Shown: piece after piece, positions 27,022 through 35,289 of the stretch
Position numbering within the stretch: position 1 is the first letter of the stretch
Layout of the letters: each line of letters begins with the position of its first letter
Source of the DNA: Candidatus Porisulfidus sp. TsSOB
GTDB lineage: Bacteria; Pseudomonadota; Gammaproteobacteria; Poriferisulfidales; Poriferisulfidaceae
Direction of reading: 5' to 3'
Assembly: GCA_002631715.1 (NCBI GenBank)
Contig: MRSX01000010.1
Span: forward strand, 29,539-93,538
DNA: 64,000 nt
The notes under the pieces: model-generated
Seen by the model: the letters and a program-made list of their open reading frames with translations, nothing else
Databases searched by the model: none
Told to the model about the DNA's origin: nothing
Translations under genes and position numbers: made by a program

Positions 27022-27074
27022 ACGCTGGAGTAACGAACCAATGTTGTCTTCTATGACAGTTGGCTCTCCAGCGT
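27022..27074. repeat. Inverted repeat in the leader of the histone-like gene
   Basis: ACGCTGGAG (27022-27030) and CTCCAGCGT (27066-27074) are perfect 9-bp arms with a 35-nt loop, followed by TTATTTTG. It ends 39 bp before the histone-like start and may be an attenuator, an mRNA-stability element or a second terminator. Confidence 0.4.
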
Positions 27075-27112
27075 TTATTTTGTGTCTGTAATAAACCAAC
27101 CTGGAGGATCAC

Positions 27113-27646
27113 GTGGCTGTCAAACGTTCGACGAAGAAAAAGCGCAGCACAGCGAAGAAAAAGGCCAGTGCGAAACGCGCCCCCAAACGGAAAGTAGCAA
27201 AGAAAAAAGCCCCGGCAAGAGCCGCCAAGCGGAAAGTGGCCAAGAAGAAGGTCACTAAACGCAAGACGGCAAAGAAAAAAGTGGCCAAGAAGAGAGCCGT
27301 AAAGCGGAAGACCGCGAAGAAAAAGGTCGCGAAGCGCAAGACCGCTAAGAAGAAAGCAGCACCGCGCAGAACGACGAAGAAGAAAGCCGTGAAACGTAAG
27401 GCCGCGAAAAAGAAGGTTGCCAAGCGTAAGACGGCGAAGAAGAAAGTCGCCAAAAGAAAAACCGTGAAGCGGAAGACCGCAAAGAAAAAGGTCGCGAAGC
27501 GTAAGGCTGCCAAGAAGAAGGCTGCACCGCGCAAGGCGGCAAAAAAGAAAGTTGTAAAGCGGAAGACCGCGAAAAAGAAAGTCGCCAAACGCAAGACGGC
27601 CAAAAAGAAGGCCGCCAAGCGCAGGACAGCGAAGAAGAAAAGATAA
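27113..27646 (+). CDS. Lysine-rich histone H1-like DNA-binding protein
   Basis: A 177-residue protein made almost only of Lys, Ala, Arg, Val and Thr in degenerate repeats such as [10 protein letters not shown], resembling the C-terminal tail of histone H1, Pseudomonas AlgP and chlamydial/bordetellal H1-like proteins. It should be highly basic, disordered and bind DNA without sequence preference. It starts at GTG after GGAGGATCAC. The repeat coding sequence is prone to length change between strains. A GCCGAACC/GGTTCGGC hairpin (27656-27679) follows the stop. Confidence 0.8.
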   Translation: MAVKRSTKKKRSTAKKKASAKRAPKRKVAKKKAPARAAKRKVAKKKVTKRKTAKKKVAKKRAVKRKTAKKKVAKRKTAKKKAAPRRTTKKKAVKRKAAKKKVAKRKTAKKKVAKRKTVKRKTAKKKVAKRKAAKKKAAPRKAAKKKVVKRKTAKKKVAKRKTAKKKAAKRRTAKKKR

Positions 27647-27655
27647 GCAGGGTGA

Positions 27656-27679
27656 GCCGAACCGCTCCGGTGGTTCGGC
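27656..27679. terminator. Hairpin after the histone-like gene
   Basis: Perfect 8-bp stem GCCGAACC/GGTTCGGC with an 8-nt loop, in the 81-bp gap between convergent genes. No T-run follows, so termination efficiency is doubtful. Confidence 0.45.
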
Positions 27680-27727
27680 CCTCGCCCCTACGGGCTTAAT
27701 CCACCAAGACCCCTATCGTTCGCCTTG

Positions 27728-29254
27728 TCAGGCGCCGCGTCCCATCTGCCCTAGAAAAGTCCGGCAGGCGGCGTTCCCCGTCTCCTCGTAGTACTGGTAC
27801 CCCAGTGTCTCGAGGAATGAACGCAATGCATCCATCTCGTCTTCCGGCACCTGCATGCCCACCAGCACCCGGCCGTAGGCGGAACCGTGGTTCCGGTAGT
27901 GGAACAGGCTGATGTTCCAGTTCTGCCCCATGCTGGACAAAAAGTCCAACAGCGCGCCAGGTCGTTCCGGGAACTCGAACCGGTACAGGATTTCGCGCTG
28001 TTCGCTGCTAGTGTGCCCACCGACCAAGTAGCGCAGGTGCAACTTGGCCGTCTCGTTGTCGCTCAGATCCTGCACGCTGTAACCGCATTCCTGCAGATGC
28101 GCCACCCAGTCCGGTTTTTCAGCTTCCGCGTCACGGAACTTGATGCCAACGAAAATCTGAGCGTCACATGAATCCGCGTAACGGTAGTTGAATTCGCTGA
28201 TGCTGTGGTCGCCCACGGCCTCGCAGAACCTGCGGAAACTGCCGGGTTGTTCCGGAATCGTGACCGCGAAGATGCCCTCGTGACCTTCGCCGAGCTCGGA
28301 TCGCTCCGAGACATGCCGCAGGCGGTCGAAGTTGATGTTGGCGCCACTGTTGATCGCGACTAGCGTCTGGCCCGCGGCCGCATGAGACTGTGCATAGCGC
28401 TTGATGCCGGCCACCGCCAGCGCGCCCGCCGGTTCCACCAGGACCCGGGTTTCTTCGAAGATGTCCTTGATTGCCGCGCAGATCTCGTCGATGCTCACCA
28501 GAATCACTTCGTCCACGCATTCGCGCGCCAGCCGGAACGTCTCCTCGCCGACCTGGCGCACGGCCGCACCGTCCGCAAACAGGCCGACTTGCTTCAGGCA
28601 TACGCGTTCATCAGCCTCCAGTGCCCGTGCCATGGACGGCGCGTCCTCTGGTTCCACCCCGATCACGCGCGTGTCCGGCGCTGCATGGCGCAGCCAAGTT
28701 CCCATTCCAGCCAGCAATCCACCGCCGCCGACCGGGATGAACACCGCATCCGGCAGGGTCGCGCATTGCTCGCAGATTTCGACCGCAATCGTCCCCTGTC
28801 CTGCGATGACGTCCGGATCGTCGTATGGATGAACGAAGATCCGCTGTTCGGCTTCTGCCTTGTCCAAGGCATACCGGCTTGCCGTGTCGTAATCGTCTCC
28901 TTCCAGTACGATGTTGCCTCCCAAGGCACGCACGGCATTGACTTTGATCGGTGGCGTGGTCCGCGGCATCACGATCACGGCATCCAAGTTCAGCTTGGAG
29001 GCCGCCAACGCCACACCCTGGGCATGGTTGCCGGCCGAGACGGCGATCACACCACGCGCGCGCTGCTGTTCGTCCAGCCCGGAAATCTTGTTGTAGGCGC
29101 CGCGCAGTTTGAACGAAAACGTGCGCTGCTGATCCTCGCGCTTGAGCCAAACTTCGCATCCCAGCCGTTCCGACAACTGCGGTGCCCGCTGCAGGAGCGT
29201 GCGCTCTGCGACGTCGTAGACACGGGCCTGTCGAATCCGTTCCAAGTAGTCCAT
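27728..29254 (-). CDS. ilvA: Threonine deaminase, biosynthetic
   Basis: PLP enzyme making 2-oxobutyrate for isoleucine. The 508-residue length and two C-terminal ACT-like regulatory units (VTIPEQPGSFRRFCEAVG and YRFEFPERPGALLDFLSSMG) mark the isoleucine-inhibited form. The PLP lysine is in TFSFKLRGAYNK, the PLP phosphate loop in PVGGGGLLAGMG, and SAGNHAQGVALAA is the substrate loop. ATG 29254 has GGAG upstream; the codon before it is GTG. Confidence 0.95.
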   Translation of the reverse strand: MDYLERIRQARVYDVAERTLLQRAPQLSERLGCEVWLKREDQQRTFSFKLRGAYNKISGLDEQQRARGVIAVSAGNHAQGVALAASKLNLDAVIVMPRTTPPIKVNAVRALGGNIVLEGDDYDTASRYALDKAEAEQRIFVHPYDDPDVIAGQGTIAVEICEQCATLPDAVFIPVGGGGLLAGMGTWLRHAAPDTRVIGVEPEDAPSMARALEADERVCLKQVGLFADGAAVRQVGEETFRLARECVDEVILVSIDEICAAIKDIFEETRVLVEPAGALAVAGIKRYAQSHAAAGQTLVAINSGANINFDRLRHVSERSELGEGHEGIFAVTIPEQPGSFRRFCEAVGDHSISEFNYRYADSCDAQIFVGIKFRDAEAEKPDWVAHLQECGYSVQDLSDNETAKLHLRYLVGGHTSSEQREILYRFEFPERPGALLDFLSSMGQNWNISLFHYRNHGSAYGRVLVGMQVPEDEMDALRSFLETLGYQYYEETGNAACRTFLGQMGRGA

Positions 29255-29310
29255 CACGCGCTGCTCCGCCCCGCGAAAAGGTTATAATTATGGGGTTAAA
29301 CGAGCATTTT

Positions 29311-29622
29311 ATGCCAAATTCTTTCGTACAGGTTGCCACCGTATCGGAAATCCCGCCAGGACAAACCCTCCGCATCCAGCATGAACAGCGCGACATCCTG
29401 CTGGCCAATGTCGGCGGGACCCTGTTCGCCTGCGACGACACCTGCACCCATGAAGATTCCTCCCTGTCGCTTGGCTGCCTGGACGGGGAACTGGTCAAGT
29501 GCACCCTGCACGGCAGCCGCTTCAATGTCCGCACCGGACAACCCGTCGAGGAACCGGCTGAAGAACCTTTGCGCACCTACCCGGTCCAAGTGGACGGGGA
29601 TCGCGTGCTGATCTGCTGCTGA
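29311..29622 (+). CDS. Rieske-type [2Fe-2S] ferredoxin
   Basis: A 103-residue soluble Rieske protein with the cluster motif CTH (about residue 46) and C-T-L-H about 19 residues later, as in dioxygenase and monooxygenase ferredoxins (BphA3 type). It carries electrons between a reductase and an oxygenase or other acceptor. TATAAT at 29283-29288 looks like the -10 box, which puts the transcript start near 29295 and favours ATG 29311 over ATG 29290. The ferredoxin-NADP reductase starts 13 bp downstream. Its terminal oxygenase is not adjacent. Confidence 0.85.
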   Translation: MPNSFVQVATVSEIPPGQTLRIQHEQRDILLANVGGTLFACDDTCTHEDSSLSLGCLDGELVKCTLHGSRFNVRTGQPVEEPAEEPLRTYPVQVDGDRVLICC

Positions 29623-29635
29623 TCCGGGGGCTGAC

Positions 29636-30382
29636 ATGGCAACCGAGTGGCTTGAAGGCACGGTCGTGGAGAACCAGCATTGGACCGACCAACTTTACTC
29701 CCTGCACATCAAGGCGCCGGAAGTCCGATTCACGGCCGGACAGTTCGGTCGTCTCGCGCTCGACATCGACGGGGAGCGGATTGCCCGACCCTACTCTTTC
29801 GTCAACCCGCCGGATGCCGAAAATCTCGAGTTTTATTCCATCATCGTGCCAGAAGGCCCTCTATCCTCGCGGCTGGAATCCTTGGCGACCGGCGATCGGG
29901 TCTGGGTTTCTTCGCAAGGTGTCGGCTTTTTTGTGCTGGACGAAGTGCCCCAGAGTGAATACCTGTGGCTGCTGGCCACCGGAACCGGCCTTGGCCCCTA
30001 CCTGTCTATCCTCGGCACGCCCGACCCCTGGGCCCGTCACCGCAAGATCGCACTGGTGCATGCGGTTCGCTACAGCCGTGAACTCACCTACCAAGACACC
30101 ATCCAGCAACACCTGAACCGACACCCGGATCAGCTCGTCTATGTGCCGTTCGTCAGCCGGGAAGACAACCCCAGCACCCTGCACGGACGCATCCCCGCCG
30201 CCATCGAGGACGGACGGCTGGCGGAACGCGCCGGCATGGATTTCGATCCGGCGCACGCCCAGGTAATGCTGTGCGGCAACCCGGAGATGGTCCAGGACAC
30301 CTCGGCCCTGCTGAAGACAATGGGAATGGCCCGGAACCGGCGCAGCGCGCCGGGGCAGATCACGACCGAAAGCTACTGGTAG
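29636..30382 (+). CDS. fpr: Ferredoxin-NADP+ reductase
   Basis: A 248-residue FAD reductase of the bacterial Fpr type. The FAD motif RPYSFVNPP, NADP-binding LLATGTGLGPYLSI and VMLCGNPEMV, and the C-terminal ITTESYW (aromatic end over the flavin) are all present. It follows the Rieske ferredoxin by 13 bp, so the pair probably forms one NADPH-to-acceptor chain. Confidence 0.92.
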   Translation: MATEWLEGTVVENQHWTDQLYSLHIKAPEVRFTAGQFGRLALDIDGERIARPYSFVNPPDAENLEFYSIIVPEGPLSSRLESLATGDRVWVSSQGVGFFVLDEVPQSEYLWLLATGTGLGPYLSILGTPDPWARHRKIALVHAVRYSRELTYQDTIQQHLNRHPDQLVYVPFVSREDNPSTLHGRIPAAIEDGRLAERAGMDFDPAHAQVMLCGNPEMVQDTSALLKTMGMARNRRSAPGQITTESYW

Positions 30383-30386
30383 ACCG

Positions 30387-31271
30387 CTAGCGCCCCACCA
30401 CCCGGTTGCGAACCGTCCCGATTCCTTCCACCTCGCACTCCACCACGTCGCCCGGCTGAAGGTACTCCGGCGGCGTGCGCGCAAAACCGACGCCGCTCGG
30501 CGTCCCGGTTGCGAGAATGTCTCCCGGCTCCAGCCACATGCCGCGCGACAAGGCCGCGATCTGCTGGGCGACAGTGAAGATCTGGTAACTGGTATTGGAA
30601 TGCTGTTTCTCCACGCCGTTGACCCGGCACCATAATTCCAGATCGTGCGGATCCTCGATCTCGTCGGCCGTCACGATGCACGGGCCCATGGGACAGAAGC
30701 CGGTGAGACTCTTGCCGATGAAGAACTGCTTGTGACGGCGCTGCAATTCGCGCGCCGAGACATCGTTGATCACGGTATACCCGAACACGTGATCGTAGGC
30801 TTCCGCTTCCGGGATACCACGGCCGGCACGGCCAATGATCACGCCCAGTTCGACTTCCCAATCCAACTTGTCCGACACCTGGGAGTCGTAGGGAATCTCT
30901 CCGAACGGCGCGTTGACGCTGTTCGCCGCCTTGGTGAACACGATCGGGTACTTCGGCAGGCTCTGGTCGCGACCCAGCGAAGCGGCCGCTTCCTCGATGT
31001 GATCCGCATAGTTCAACCCCATGCACATGACGTTCTGCCGCGGGCGCGGGATCGGGGCCAGTAATTCGGTCTGATCGGCCGGGACGAACGCGTCGACCGG
31101 CCCGGTTTCAAATGCCGCACGCACGGATTGCAGCGCCGTGTCGCCGCCTTCGATCAAGTCCAGCATGGACGACGGCAGCGAGGCATCGTGCAGGACCGGC
31201 AGGAAGACCAGGTCTTCCTGCTGCACGCCGAGCCAGGTTCGGCCTTCGTATTCGACGGTGACCAGCCTCAT
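30387..31271 (-). CDS. Fumarylacetoacetate hydrolase-family protein
   Basis: A 294-residue FAH-fold hydrolase/decarboxylase. It shows the conserved metal-site region NYADHIEEAA, the acidic pair in DWEVELGVIIGR, NDVSARELQ, KSLTGFCPMGP and the C-terminal GTPSGVGFA. Members cleave C-C bonds of oxo acids, hydrate dienoates or decarboxylate oxaloacetate; the substrate is not readable from sequence. It ends 5 bp from the convergent fpr. Confidence 0.85.
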   Translation of the reverse strand: MRLVTVEYEGRTWLGVQQEDLVFLPVLHDASLPSSMLDLIEGGDTALQSVRAAFETGPVDAFVPADQTELLAPIPRPRQNVMCMGLNYADHIEEAAASLGRDQSLPKYPIVFTKAANSVNAPFGEIPYDSQVSDKLDWEVELGVIIGRAGRGIPEAEAYDHVFGYTVINDVSARELQRRHKQFFIGKSLTGFCPMGPCIVTADEIEDPHDLELWCRVNGVEKQHSNTSYQIFTVAQQIAALSRGMWLEPGDILATGTPSGVGFARTPPEYLQPGDVVECEVEGIGTVRNRVVGR

Positions 31272-31272
31272 G

Positions 31273-32100
31273 CTATTTTCCTTTCGCTTTCTTGATCGCC
31301 TGGTAGGCCTTGGTGAACTGCTTGGTCCGTTCCGTGGCGAATTCCATGAATTCCTTCGGCAGCCCCTTGGATGCCAGCTTGTCCGGGTGGAAGTCTTTCA
31401 TTTTACGGGCATAGGCACGCTGCACCTCTTCCATCGGCATGGACGCCTCGACCTCCAGCACGTCGTAGGCCCAGTCCAGGTTCACCTCAGCCTCCGGCAC
31501 GGAACCGGCGCGCCGGGCGTGCCCGAGATATTGGTCGATGATCGCCCGCACCCGGCTCTCCGGGTATCCCAGCGCCGTGCAGCAGGTGTAGATGATCTGC
31601 TCTTCTGACGGAGAAAGTTCCCCGTCTGCGCACGCCATCGCGACCTGAATCCCGATAAAGGTTGCGATCAGCGAAGGTTCACTCCGGCAGGCCCCTATCA
31701 GTTCCTGCAGGCTGCCGCCCAAATCGAAGCCCGGCCGGGTGCCAAGGTTGAAGTAATGCATGGCATGCCCGCGTTGCTCCGGGTTCAGGCCGAATTCTTC
31801 GATGAGCTCTTCGGCACACCGGATCTCCTGCTCCGTCACCCGGCCGTCCGCCTGGGCGATATGCCCGCTGACCAGGAACACGATGCGCGAGAAGACTTGC
31901 CGCCTCTGGATCAGCTCGTCGTTGTCGTCCCACACGCCGCCCTCGCCCGCGCTTCCAAACGTGCCCCATGTAGTCCTGCCCAAGGTGAATACCGCGACCG
32001 CCGCGCCCAGGATGATGCCCCAGCCGCCGAACAGCCAGCCGCCGATCATCATGCAGGACGCTCCCCAGAACAGAGCGAACAGGCAACCGAAGAACTGCAT
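31273..32100 (-). CDS. djlA: DjlA-type membrane co-chaperone
   Basis: A 275-residue protein with an N-terminal membrane stretch (MQFFGCLFALFWGASCMMIGG through IILGAAVAVF), a TerB-like helical middle (IVFLVSGHIAQADGRVTEQEI, with a second acidic DGELSPSEEQ) and a C-terminal J domain with the HPD tripeptide in FHPDKLASKG. DjlA stimulates DnaK at the inner membrane. The start at ATG 32100 was chosen because the hydrophobic segment begins there. It ends 1 bp from the FAH-like gene. Confidence 0.85.
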   Translation of the reverse strand: MQFFGCLFALFWGASCMMIGGWLFGGWGIILGAAVAVFTLGRTTWGTFGSAGEGGVWDDNDELIQRRQVFSRIVFLVSGHIAQADGRVTEQEIRCAEELIEEFGLNPEQRGHAMHYFNLGTRPGFDLGGSLQELIGACRSEPSLIATFIGIQVAMACADGELSPSEEQIIYTCCTALGYPESRVRAIIDQYLGHARRAGSVPEAEVNLDWAYDVLEVEASMPMEEVQRAYARKMKDFHPDKLASKGLPKEFMEFATERTKQFTKAYQAIKKAKGK

Positions 32101-32108
32101 GACCGCCC

Positions 32109-32501
32109 CTAGTCCAGATGCCGCACGTAGCGGGGGTTGCCGTCCAGGGACAGGCACATCCGCGAGCCTTGCAAACGCAACGGCTCGTCCCGGCCTTCAA
32201 GCCACAGGGACAGAACGATCTCTCCCGACACATCCGACGGGATGCGGATCATGTCGCGCTGGGTATACAGGCCGTCTTCCAGATCCAGATGCGCGATCTG
32301 GAATGGCGCGGCCGGGAATTCGGCCGAAAGTTCCGGGTCCCACATCTCGATGGATCCAGCTTGCGCCCACAAGGTGCGTTGTTCGGCATTGTCCATGATC
32401 TTCTCGATGTTCGCCTCAAGGAAATGCAACGCTAACCGCTGTGCGTCCTGATCGATCCGGTCGATCTGCAGGTTTCGCGGATCCAGAATGCGGTAACTCA
32501 C
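32109..32501 (-). CDS. Hypothetical protein coupled to gshA
   Basis: A 130-residue soluble protein that I do not recognise. It begins at a GTG overlapping the gshA stop (GTGA) and ends 8 bp before djlA. The composition is acidic with alternating hydrophobic residues (EIVLSLWLEGRDEPLRLQGSRMCLSL), suggesting a beta-rich C-terminal half. Longer frames overlap gshA in another frame and are rejected. Confidence 0.6.
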   Translation of the reverse strand: MSYRILDPRNLQIDRIDQDAQRLALHFLEANIEKIMDNAEQRTLWAQAGSIEMWDPELSAEFPAAPFQIAHLDLEDGLYTQRDMIRIPSDVSGEIVLSLWLEGRDEPLRLQGSRMCLSLDGNPRYVRHLD

Positions 32502-34075
32502 GCCTGGGCCTCGTAAGCGGCCAGATAATCCTCGAAGGATAGGGGAGATTCCCGCTCCGCTTTCTCGATGACCTGCTGTTGCTGCCGGGACTGTTCGGCA
32601 ACCTGGTCGAAGCGGGCGCGAAGTTCCGGGTCGGGCGGCCGGTCTCCGAAGAATTCCCGATGCTCCTGCGAGCGTTTCAGTACCCATTCCACGTAAGCTT
32701 CCCCGGATTCGCCCATTTGCGACACCATGCACCCCGAAGGCGTCTGTGCCGGGTTTCGCAACTTGGCTTCCTGTACCTCCCAAGCCTGCCGGAATGTTGT
32801 CTGTCCGTGAGCCTCGTCTAAAAGTTCGCAGACCAGCCGGATGTCTGCCAGCAGATCGCCCGCCCAGTCACGCAAGGAGATCTCCTCTCCCCGCCGCAGG
32901 GTTACCTCCAGATCCCGCCCAAGGTGTGCGACCTGCTGCATGTTGTAGTCGGCGTCGGCCTGTTCGGACATGGACATTTTGGGGCTGTCGTCCAGCAAAC
33001 AATACACCACCAAGGCGGTGAGAAAATGCATCGCATCCGGCCCAATACCGCAAGGCTCGAACGGATCGATGTCCAGCGACCGGAGTTCCAGGTATTCCAC
33101 GCCCCTCTGCCGCAGGCCCCGGCTCGGCTTCTCGTTGCCCTGCGGGACGCACTTGGGGCGGACCGGGCTGTAGTATTCGTTTTCGATCTGCAACTGGTTG
33201 GCGTTCAGCTGCAGGTATTCTCCATCATCGCGCCGGACTCCAATCTCCTGGTACTGGGGACACGGCGTGGCCGTCGCCTCCCGCAGGCATTCGATGTAGC
33301 CAGCCCGGCTGTTGTAGTCGGCATGCACGCCGGTGCTGGCCTCCTGGCTGTTCTGGTAACCGATGCTGCCTTGACGCAGTGAGGTCGCGTCAGGGCCGTA
33401 GTAGGTGCCGGGAGTGAACAGATCGAGGCTTTCATGCTTCTGCAGGACGAAGGATCGGCAGATCGCGGGCGACGCGCCGAACAAATATGCGACGAGCCAA
33501 CCAAACCGCAACAAGTTGCGCAAGGCATCGAAGTAACGTTCGGAAATCCCGTCCGGGTCAGGCTGCCCATCGAACTCCTGACGCCAGAATTCCGCTGGCA
33601 TCGAACAGTTGAAGTGCACGCCCGAAATCACCTGCATCGAACGGGTGTACCGATAGCCCAGTCCACGCCGGTAGATGGTCTTCATGCGGCCCGGATTGGA
33701 TTCCCCGTAGTACGCCAGCGGGATGTCCGGGTCCCCGGCAATCACGCAGGGCATGCTCCCGCACCACAGTCGCTCTTCCCCCAGGTGTTCGTAAACGTAG
33801 CGATGCAAATCCTCCAGAAATGCATAGGACGCCTCCAGGGTGTCCGGTGGCGTGACCAGTTCGATCATCACCTCCGAGTAGTCCGTGGTGATGTGCGGGT
33901 GAGTCAGCGGCGACCCCAGGGCTGCAGGGTGAGATGCGTGGCTCAGGCCCGCCTCCGCGTCCACGCGCAGGGCTTCTCGTTCGAGCCCGATCTGGATGCC
34001 GCGGAAAATGTGGCGGTCGGACGACCGACGCCATGCTTCTAGGCGTTGCTGAAAAAGGGAAGCGTTCAAAGGCAT
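32498..34075 (-). CDS. gshA: Glutamate-cysteine ligase
   Basis: First step of glutathione synthesis, 525 residues, the gammaproteobacterial GshA type. Family segments visible are GIQIGLEREALRV, ITTDYSEVMIELVTPP, the substrate region VISGVHFNCSMP and YLELRSLDIDPFEPCGI. Together with gshB at 22 kb this gives a complete glutathione pathway, and msrB nearby fits the same redox theme. A coupled hypothetical gene and djlA follow on the same strand. Confidence 0.95.
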   Translation of the reverse strand: MPLNASLFQQRLEAWRRSSDRHIFRGIQIGLEREALRVDAEAGLSHASHPAALGSPLTHPHITTDYSEVMIELVTPPDTLEASYAFLEDLHRYVYEHLGEERLWCGSMPCVIAGDPDIPLAYYGESNPGRMKTIYRRGLGYRYTRSMQVISGVHFNCSMPAEFWRQEFDGQPDPDGISERYFDALRNLLRFGWLVAYLFGASPAICRSFVLQKHESLDLFTPGTYYGPDATSLRQGSIGYQNSQEASTGVHADYNSRAGYIECLREATATPCPQYQEIGVRRDDGEYLQLNANQLQIENEYYSPVRPKCVPQGNEKPSRGLRQRGVEYLELRSLDIDPFEPCGIGPDAMHFLTALVVYCLLDDSPKMSMSEQADADYNMQQVAHLGRDLEVTLRRGEEISLRDWAGDLLADIRLVCELLDEAHGQTTFRQAWEVQEAKLRNPAQTPSGCMVSQMGESGEAYVEWVLKRSQEHREFFGDRPPDPELRARFDQVAEQSRQQQQVIEKAERESPLSFEDYLAAYEAQA

Positions 34076-34140
34076 GACAGCCCTAGGGTTTTCGCGGGAC
34101 CCATATGGAAAGGACGCGTGACCACGTCCTTTCGGGAAGG

Positions 34141-34157
34141 CGGCTGAATCTCAGCCG
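34141..34157. repeat. Hairpin between the small peptide and gshA
   Basis: CGGCTGA-atc-TCAGCCG, a perfect 7-bp stem just downstream of the 26-codon gene on the minus strand, followed by a second dyad (AAAGGACG/CGTCCTTT, about 34109-34133). Neither has a clear T-run; they may attenuate or stabilise the mRNA ahead of gshA. Confidence 0.4.
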
Positions 34158-34159
34158 GA

Positions 34160-34240
34160 TTACTTGATACGCATGGCGATCTGCATGATCACCACGGCAA
34201 GGACGGTGGCGCCGATCGCCATCCAAGCCCATCCACTCAT
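34160..34240 (-). CDS. 26-residue single-span membrane peptide
   Basis: A short gene with a strong ribosome site (AGAGGAGAACGCT then ATG). The peptide has one hydrophobic span (WMAIGATVLAVVIMQIAM) followed by a basic end RIK, so it should sit in the inner membrane with its C-terminus probably inside. It lies 84 bp upstream of gshA on the same strand. Two dyads, CGGCTGA/TCAGCCG (34141-34157) and AAAGGACG/CGTCCTTT just beyond, separate it from gshA. No function is known to me. Confidence 0.55.
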   Translation of the reverse strand: MSGWAWMAIGATVLAVVIMQIAMRIK

Positions 34241-34342
34241 AGCGTTCTCCTCTCTATTGGTGTGTAGGTTGGAACACGCGACATTGTACCGCAAGAGGTA
34301 CCCGTAACTCCCCGGTCGTTTTGCATCCGGTATAGTGGCGAA

Positions 34343-34741
34343 ATGGGGAAACTGCAACGCAGCGAAGCCGAATGGCGGGCGGAATTAAGCGCCGAGCAGT
34401 TCGCCGTATGCCGCCGCAAGGGCACCGAGCGTCCCTTCCAGGGAGACTACTGGAACTGCAAGGAAGACGGCGTGTATCTCTGCGTCTGCTGCGGGCAACC
34501 CCTGTTCGACTCGCAGGACAAGTTTGACTCCGGGACAGGCTGGCCAAGCTTCACCCGGCCTGTCGATGCGCAATGCCTGGATGAGCAGACGGACTCAAGC
34601 TACGGCATGGTCCGCACCGAAGTCCTGTGCGCGCATTGCGATGCGCACTTGGGCCACGTCTTTCCGGACGGCCCGGCTCCCGACGGCCTGCGCTACTGCA
34701 TCAACTCCGTCTCGCTGCAGTTAAAGCCCAGGACCGGCTAG
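34343..34741 (+). CDS. msrB: Methionine-(R)-sulfoxide reductase
   Basis: A 132-residue MsrB. Two CxxC zinc pairs (CVCC and CAHC), the [10 protein letters not shown] substrate loop and the catalytic region [11 protein letters not shown] with its cysteine are all present. It repairs oxidised methionine using thioredoxin. Its last 21 nt overlap the 3' end of the convergent ampD gene. Confidence 0.94.
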   Translation: MGKLQRSEAEWRAELSAEQFAVCRRKGTERPFQGDYWNCKEDGVYLCVCCGQPLFDSQDKFDSGTGWPSFTRPVDAQCLDEQTDSSYGMVRTEVLCAHCDAHLGHVFPDGPAPDGLRYCINSVSLQLKPRTG

Positions 34742-35281
34742 CAAGCTTCGGAGACCGTCCCAGTCGAAATACGGCCCCGGGTCGGTCTTGCGTCCCGGTG
34801 ACACGTCACTGTGCCCGACCACCCTATCCGGGGTCAGCCCGGGATACGCTTCGCATAAAGCCCGGATCGCTTCGGCCAGTCTTTCGATCTGCACCGTTTC
34901 GTACGGCTGTTCGTCCGTGCCTTCCAGTTCGATGCCAATCGAAAAGTCGTTGCACCGCTCCCGCTCCTCGAAGCAGGATTCCCCGGCATGCCAGGCTCGT
35001 TCGTGGAATGGCACAAACTGCACCAGTTCCCCGTCGCGGCGGATAAGCAAGTGAGAAGATACGTGCAGGTTCTTGATTTCCATGAAGAATGGATGGGCAT
35101 CCGGATCCAGCGTGTTCGTAAACAGGCGTTCGATGTCATCCGAACCAAACTCTCCCGGCGGAAGGCTGATACCGTGAATGACCACCAGATCGATACCACA
35201 GTCTTCCGGCCGGCTGTCGCGATTCGGCGATTCCACCTGCCGCGCCTCGCGCAGATGTCCGCTCCCGGTATCGACGTACAT
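34721..35281 (-). CDS. ampD: N-acetyl-anhydromuramyl-L-alanine amidase
   Basis: A 186-residue cytoplasmic amidase that removes peptides from recycled anhydro-muropeptides. Zinc ligands are seen in [11 protein letters not shown], in the ERAWHAGES region and in [17 protein letters not shown], matching AmpD of the amidase_2 family. ATG 35281 is 8 bp after the hydroxy-acid oxidase stop; a longer frame overlaps that gene. AmpD loss raises AmpC in species with ampR, but no ampR is seen. Confidence 0.9.
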   Translation of the reverse strand: MYVDTGSGHLREARQVESPNRDSRPEDCGIDLVVIHGISLPPGEFGSDDIERLFTNTLDPDAHPFFMEIKNLHVSSHLLIRRDGELVQFVPFHERAWHAGESCFEERERCNDFSIGIELEGTDEQPYETVQIERLAEAIRALCEAYPGLTPDRVVGHSDVSPGRKTDPGPYFDWDGLRSLLAGPGL

Positions 35282-35289
35282 GCCGTCCC

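Noticed and set aside
26714..27033. Protein-coding frames after zapA
   Set aside because: The region folds as 6S RNA with its terminator; the frames have Arg/Ser-biased, unconserved translations.
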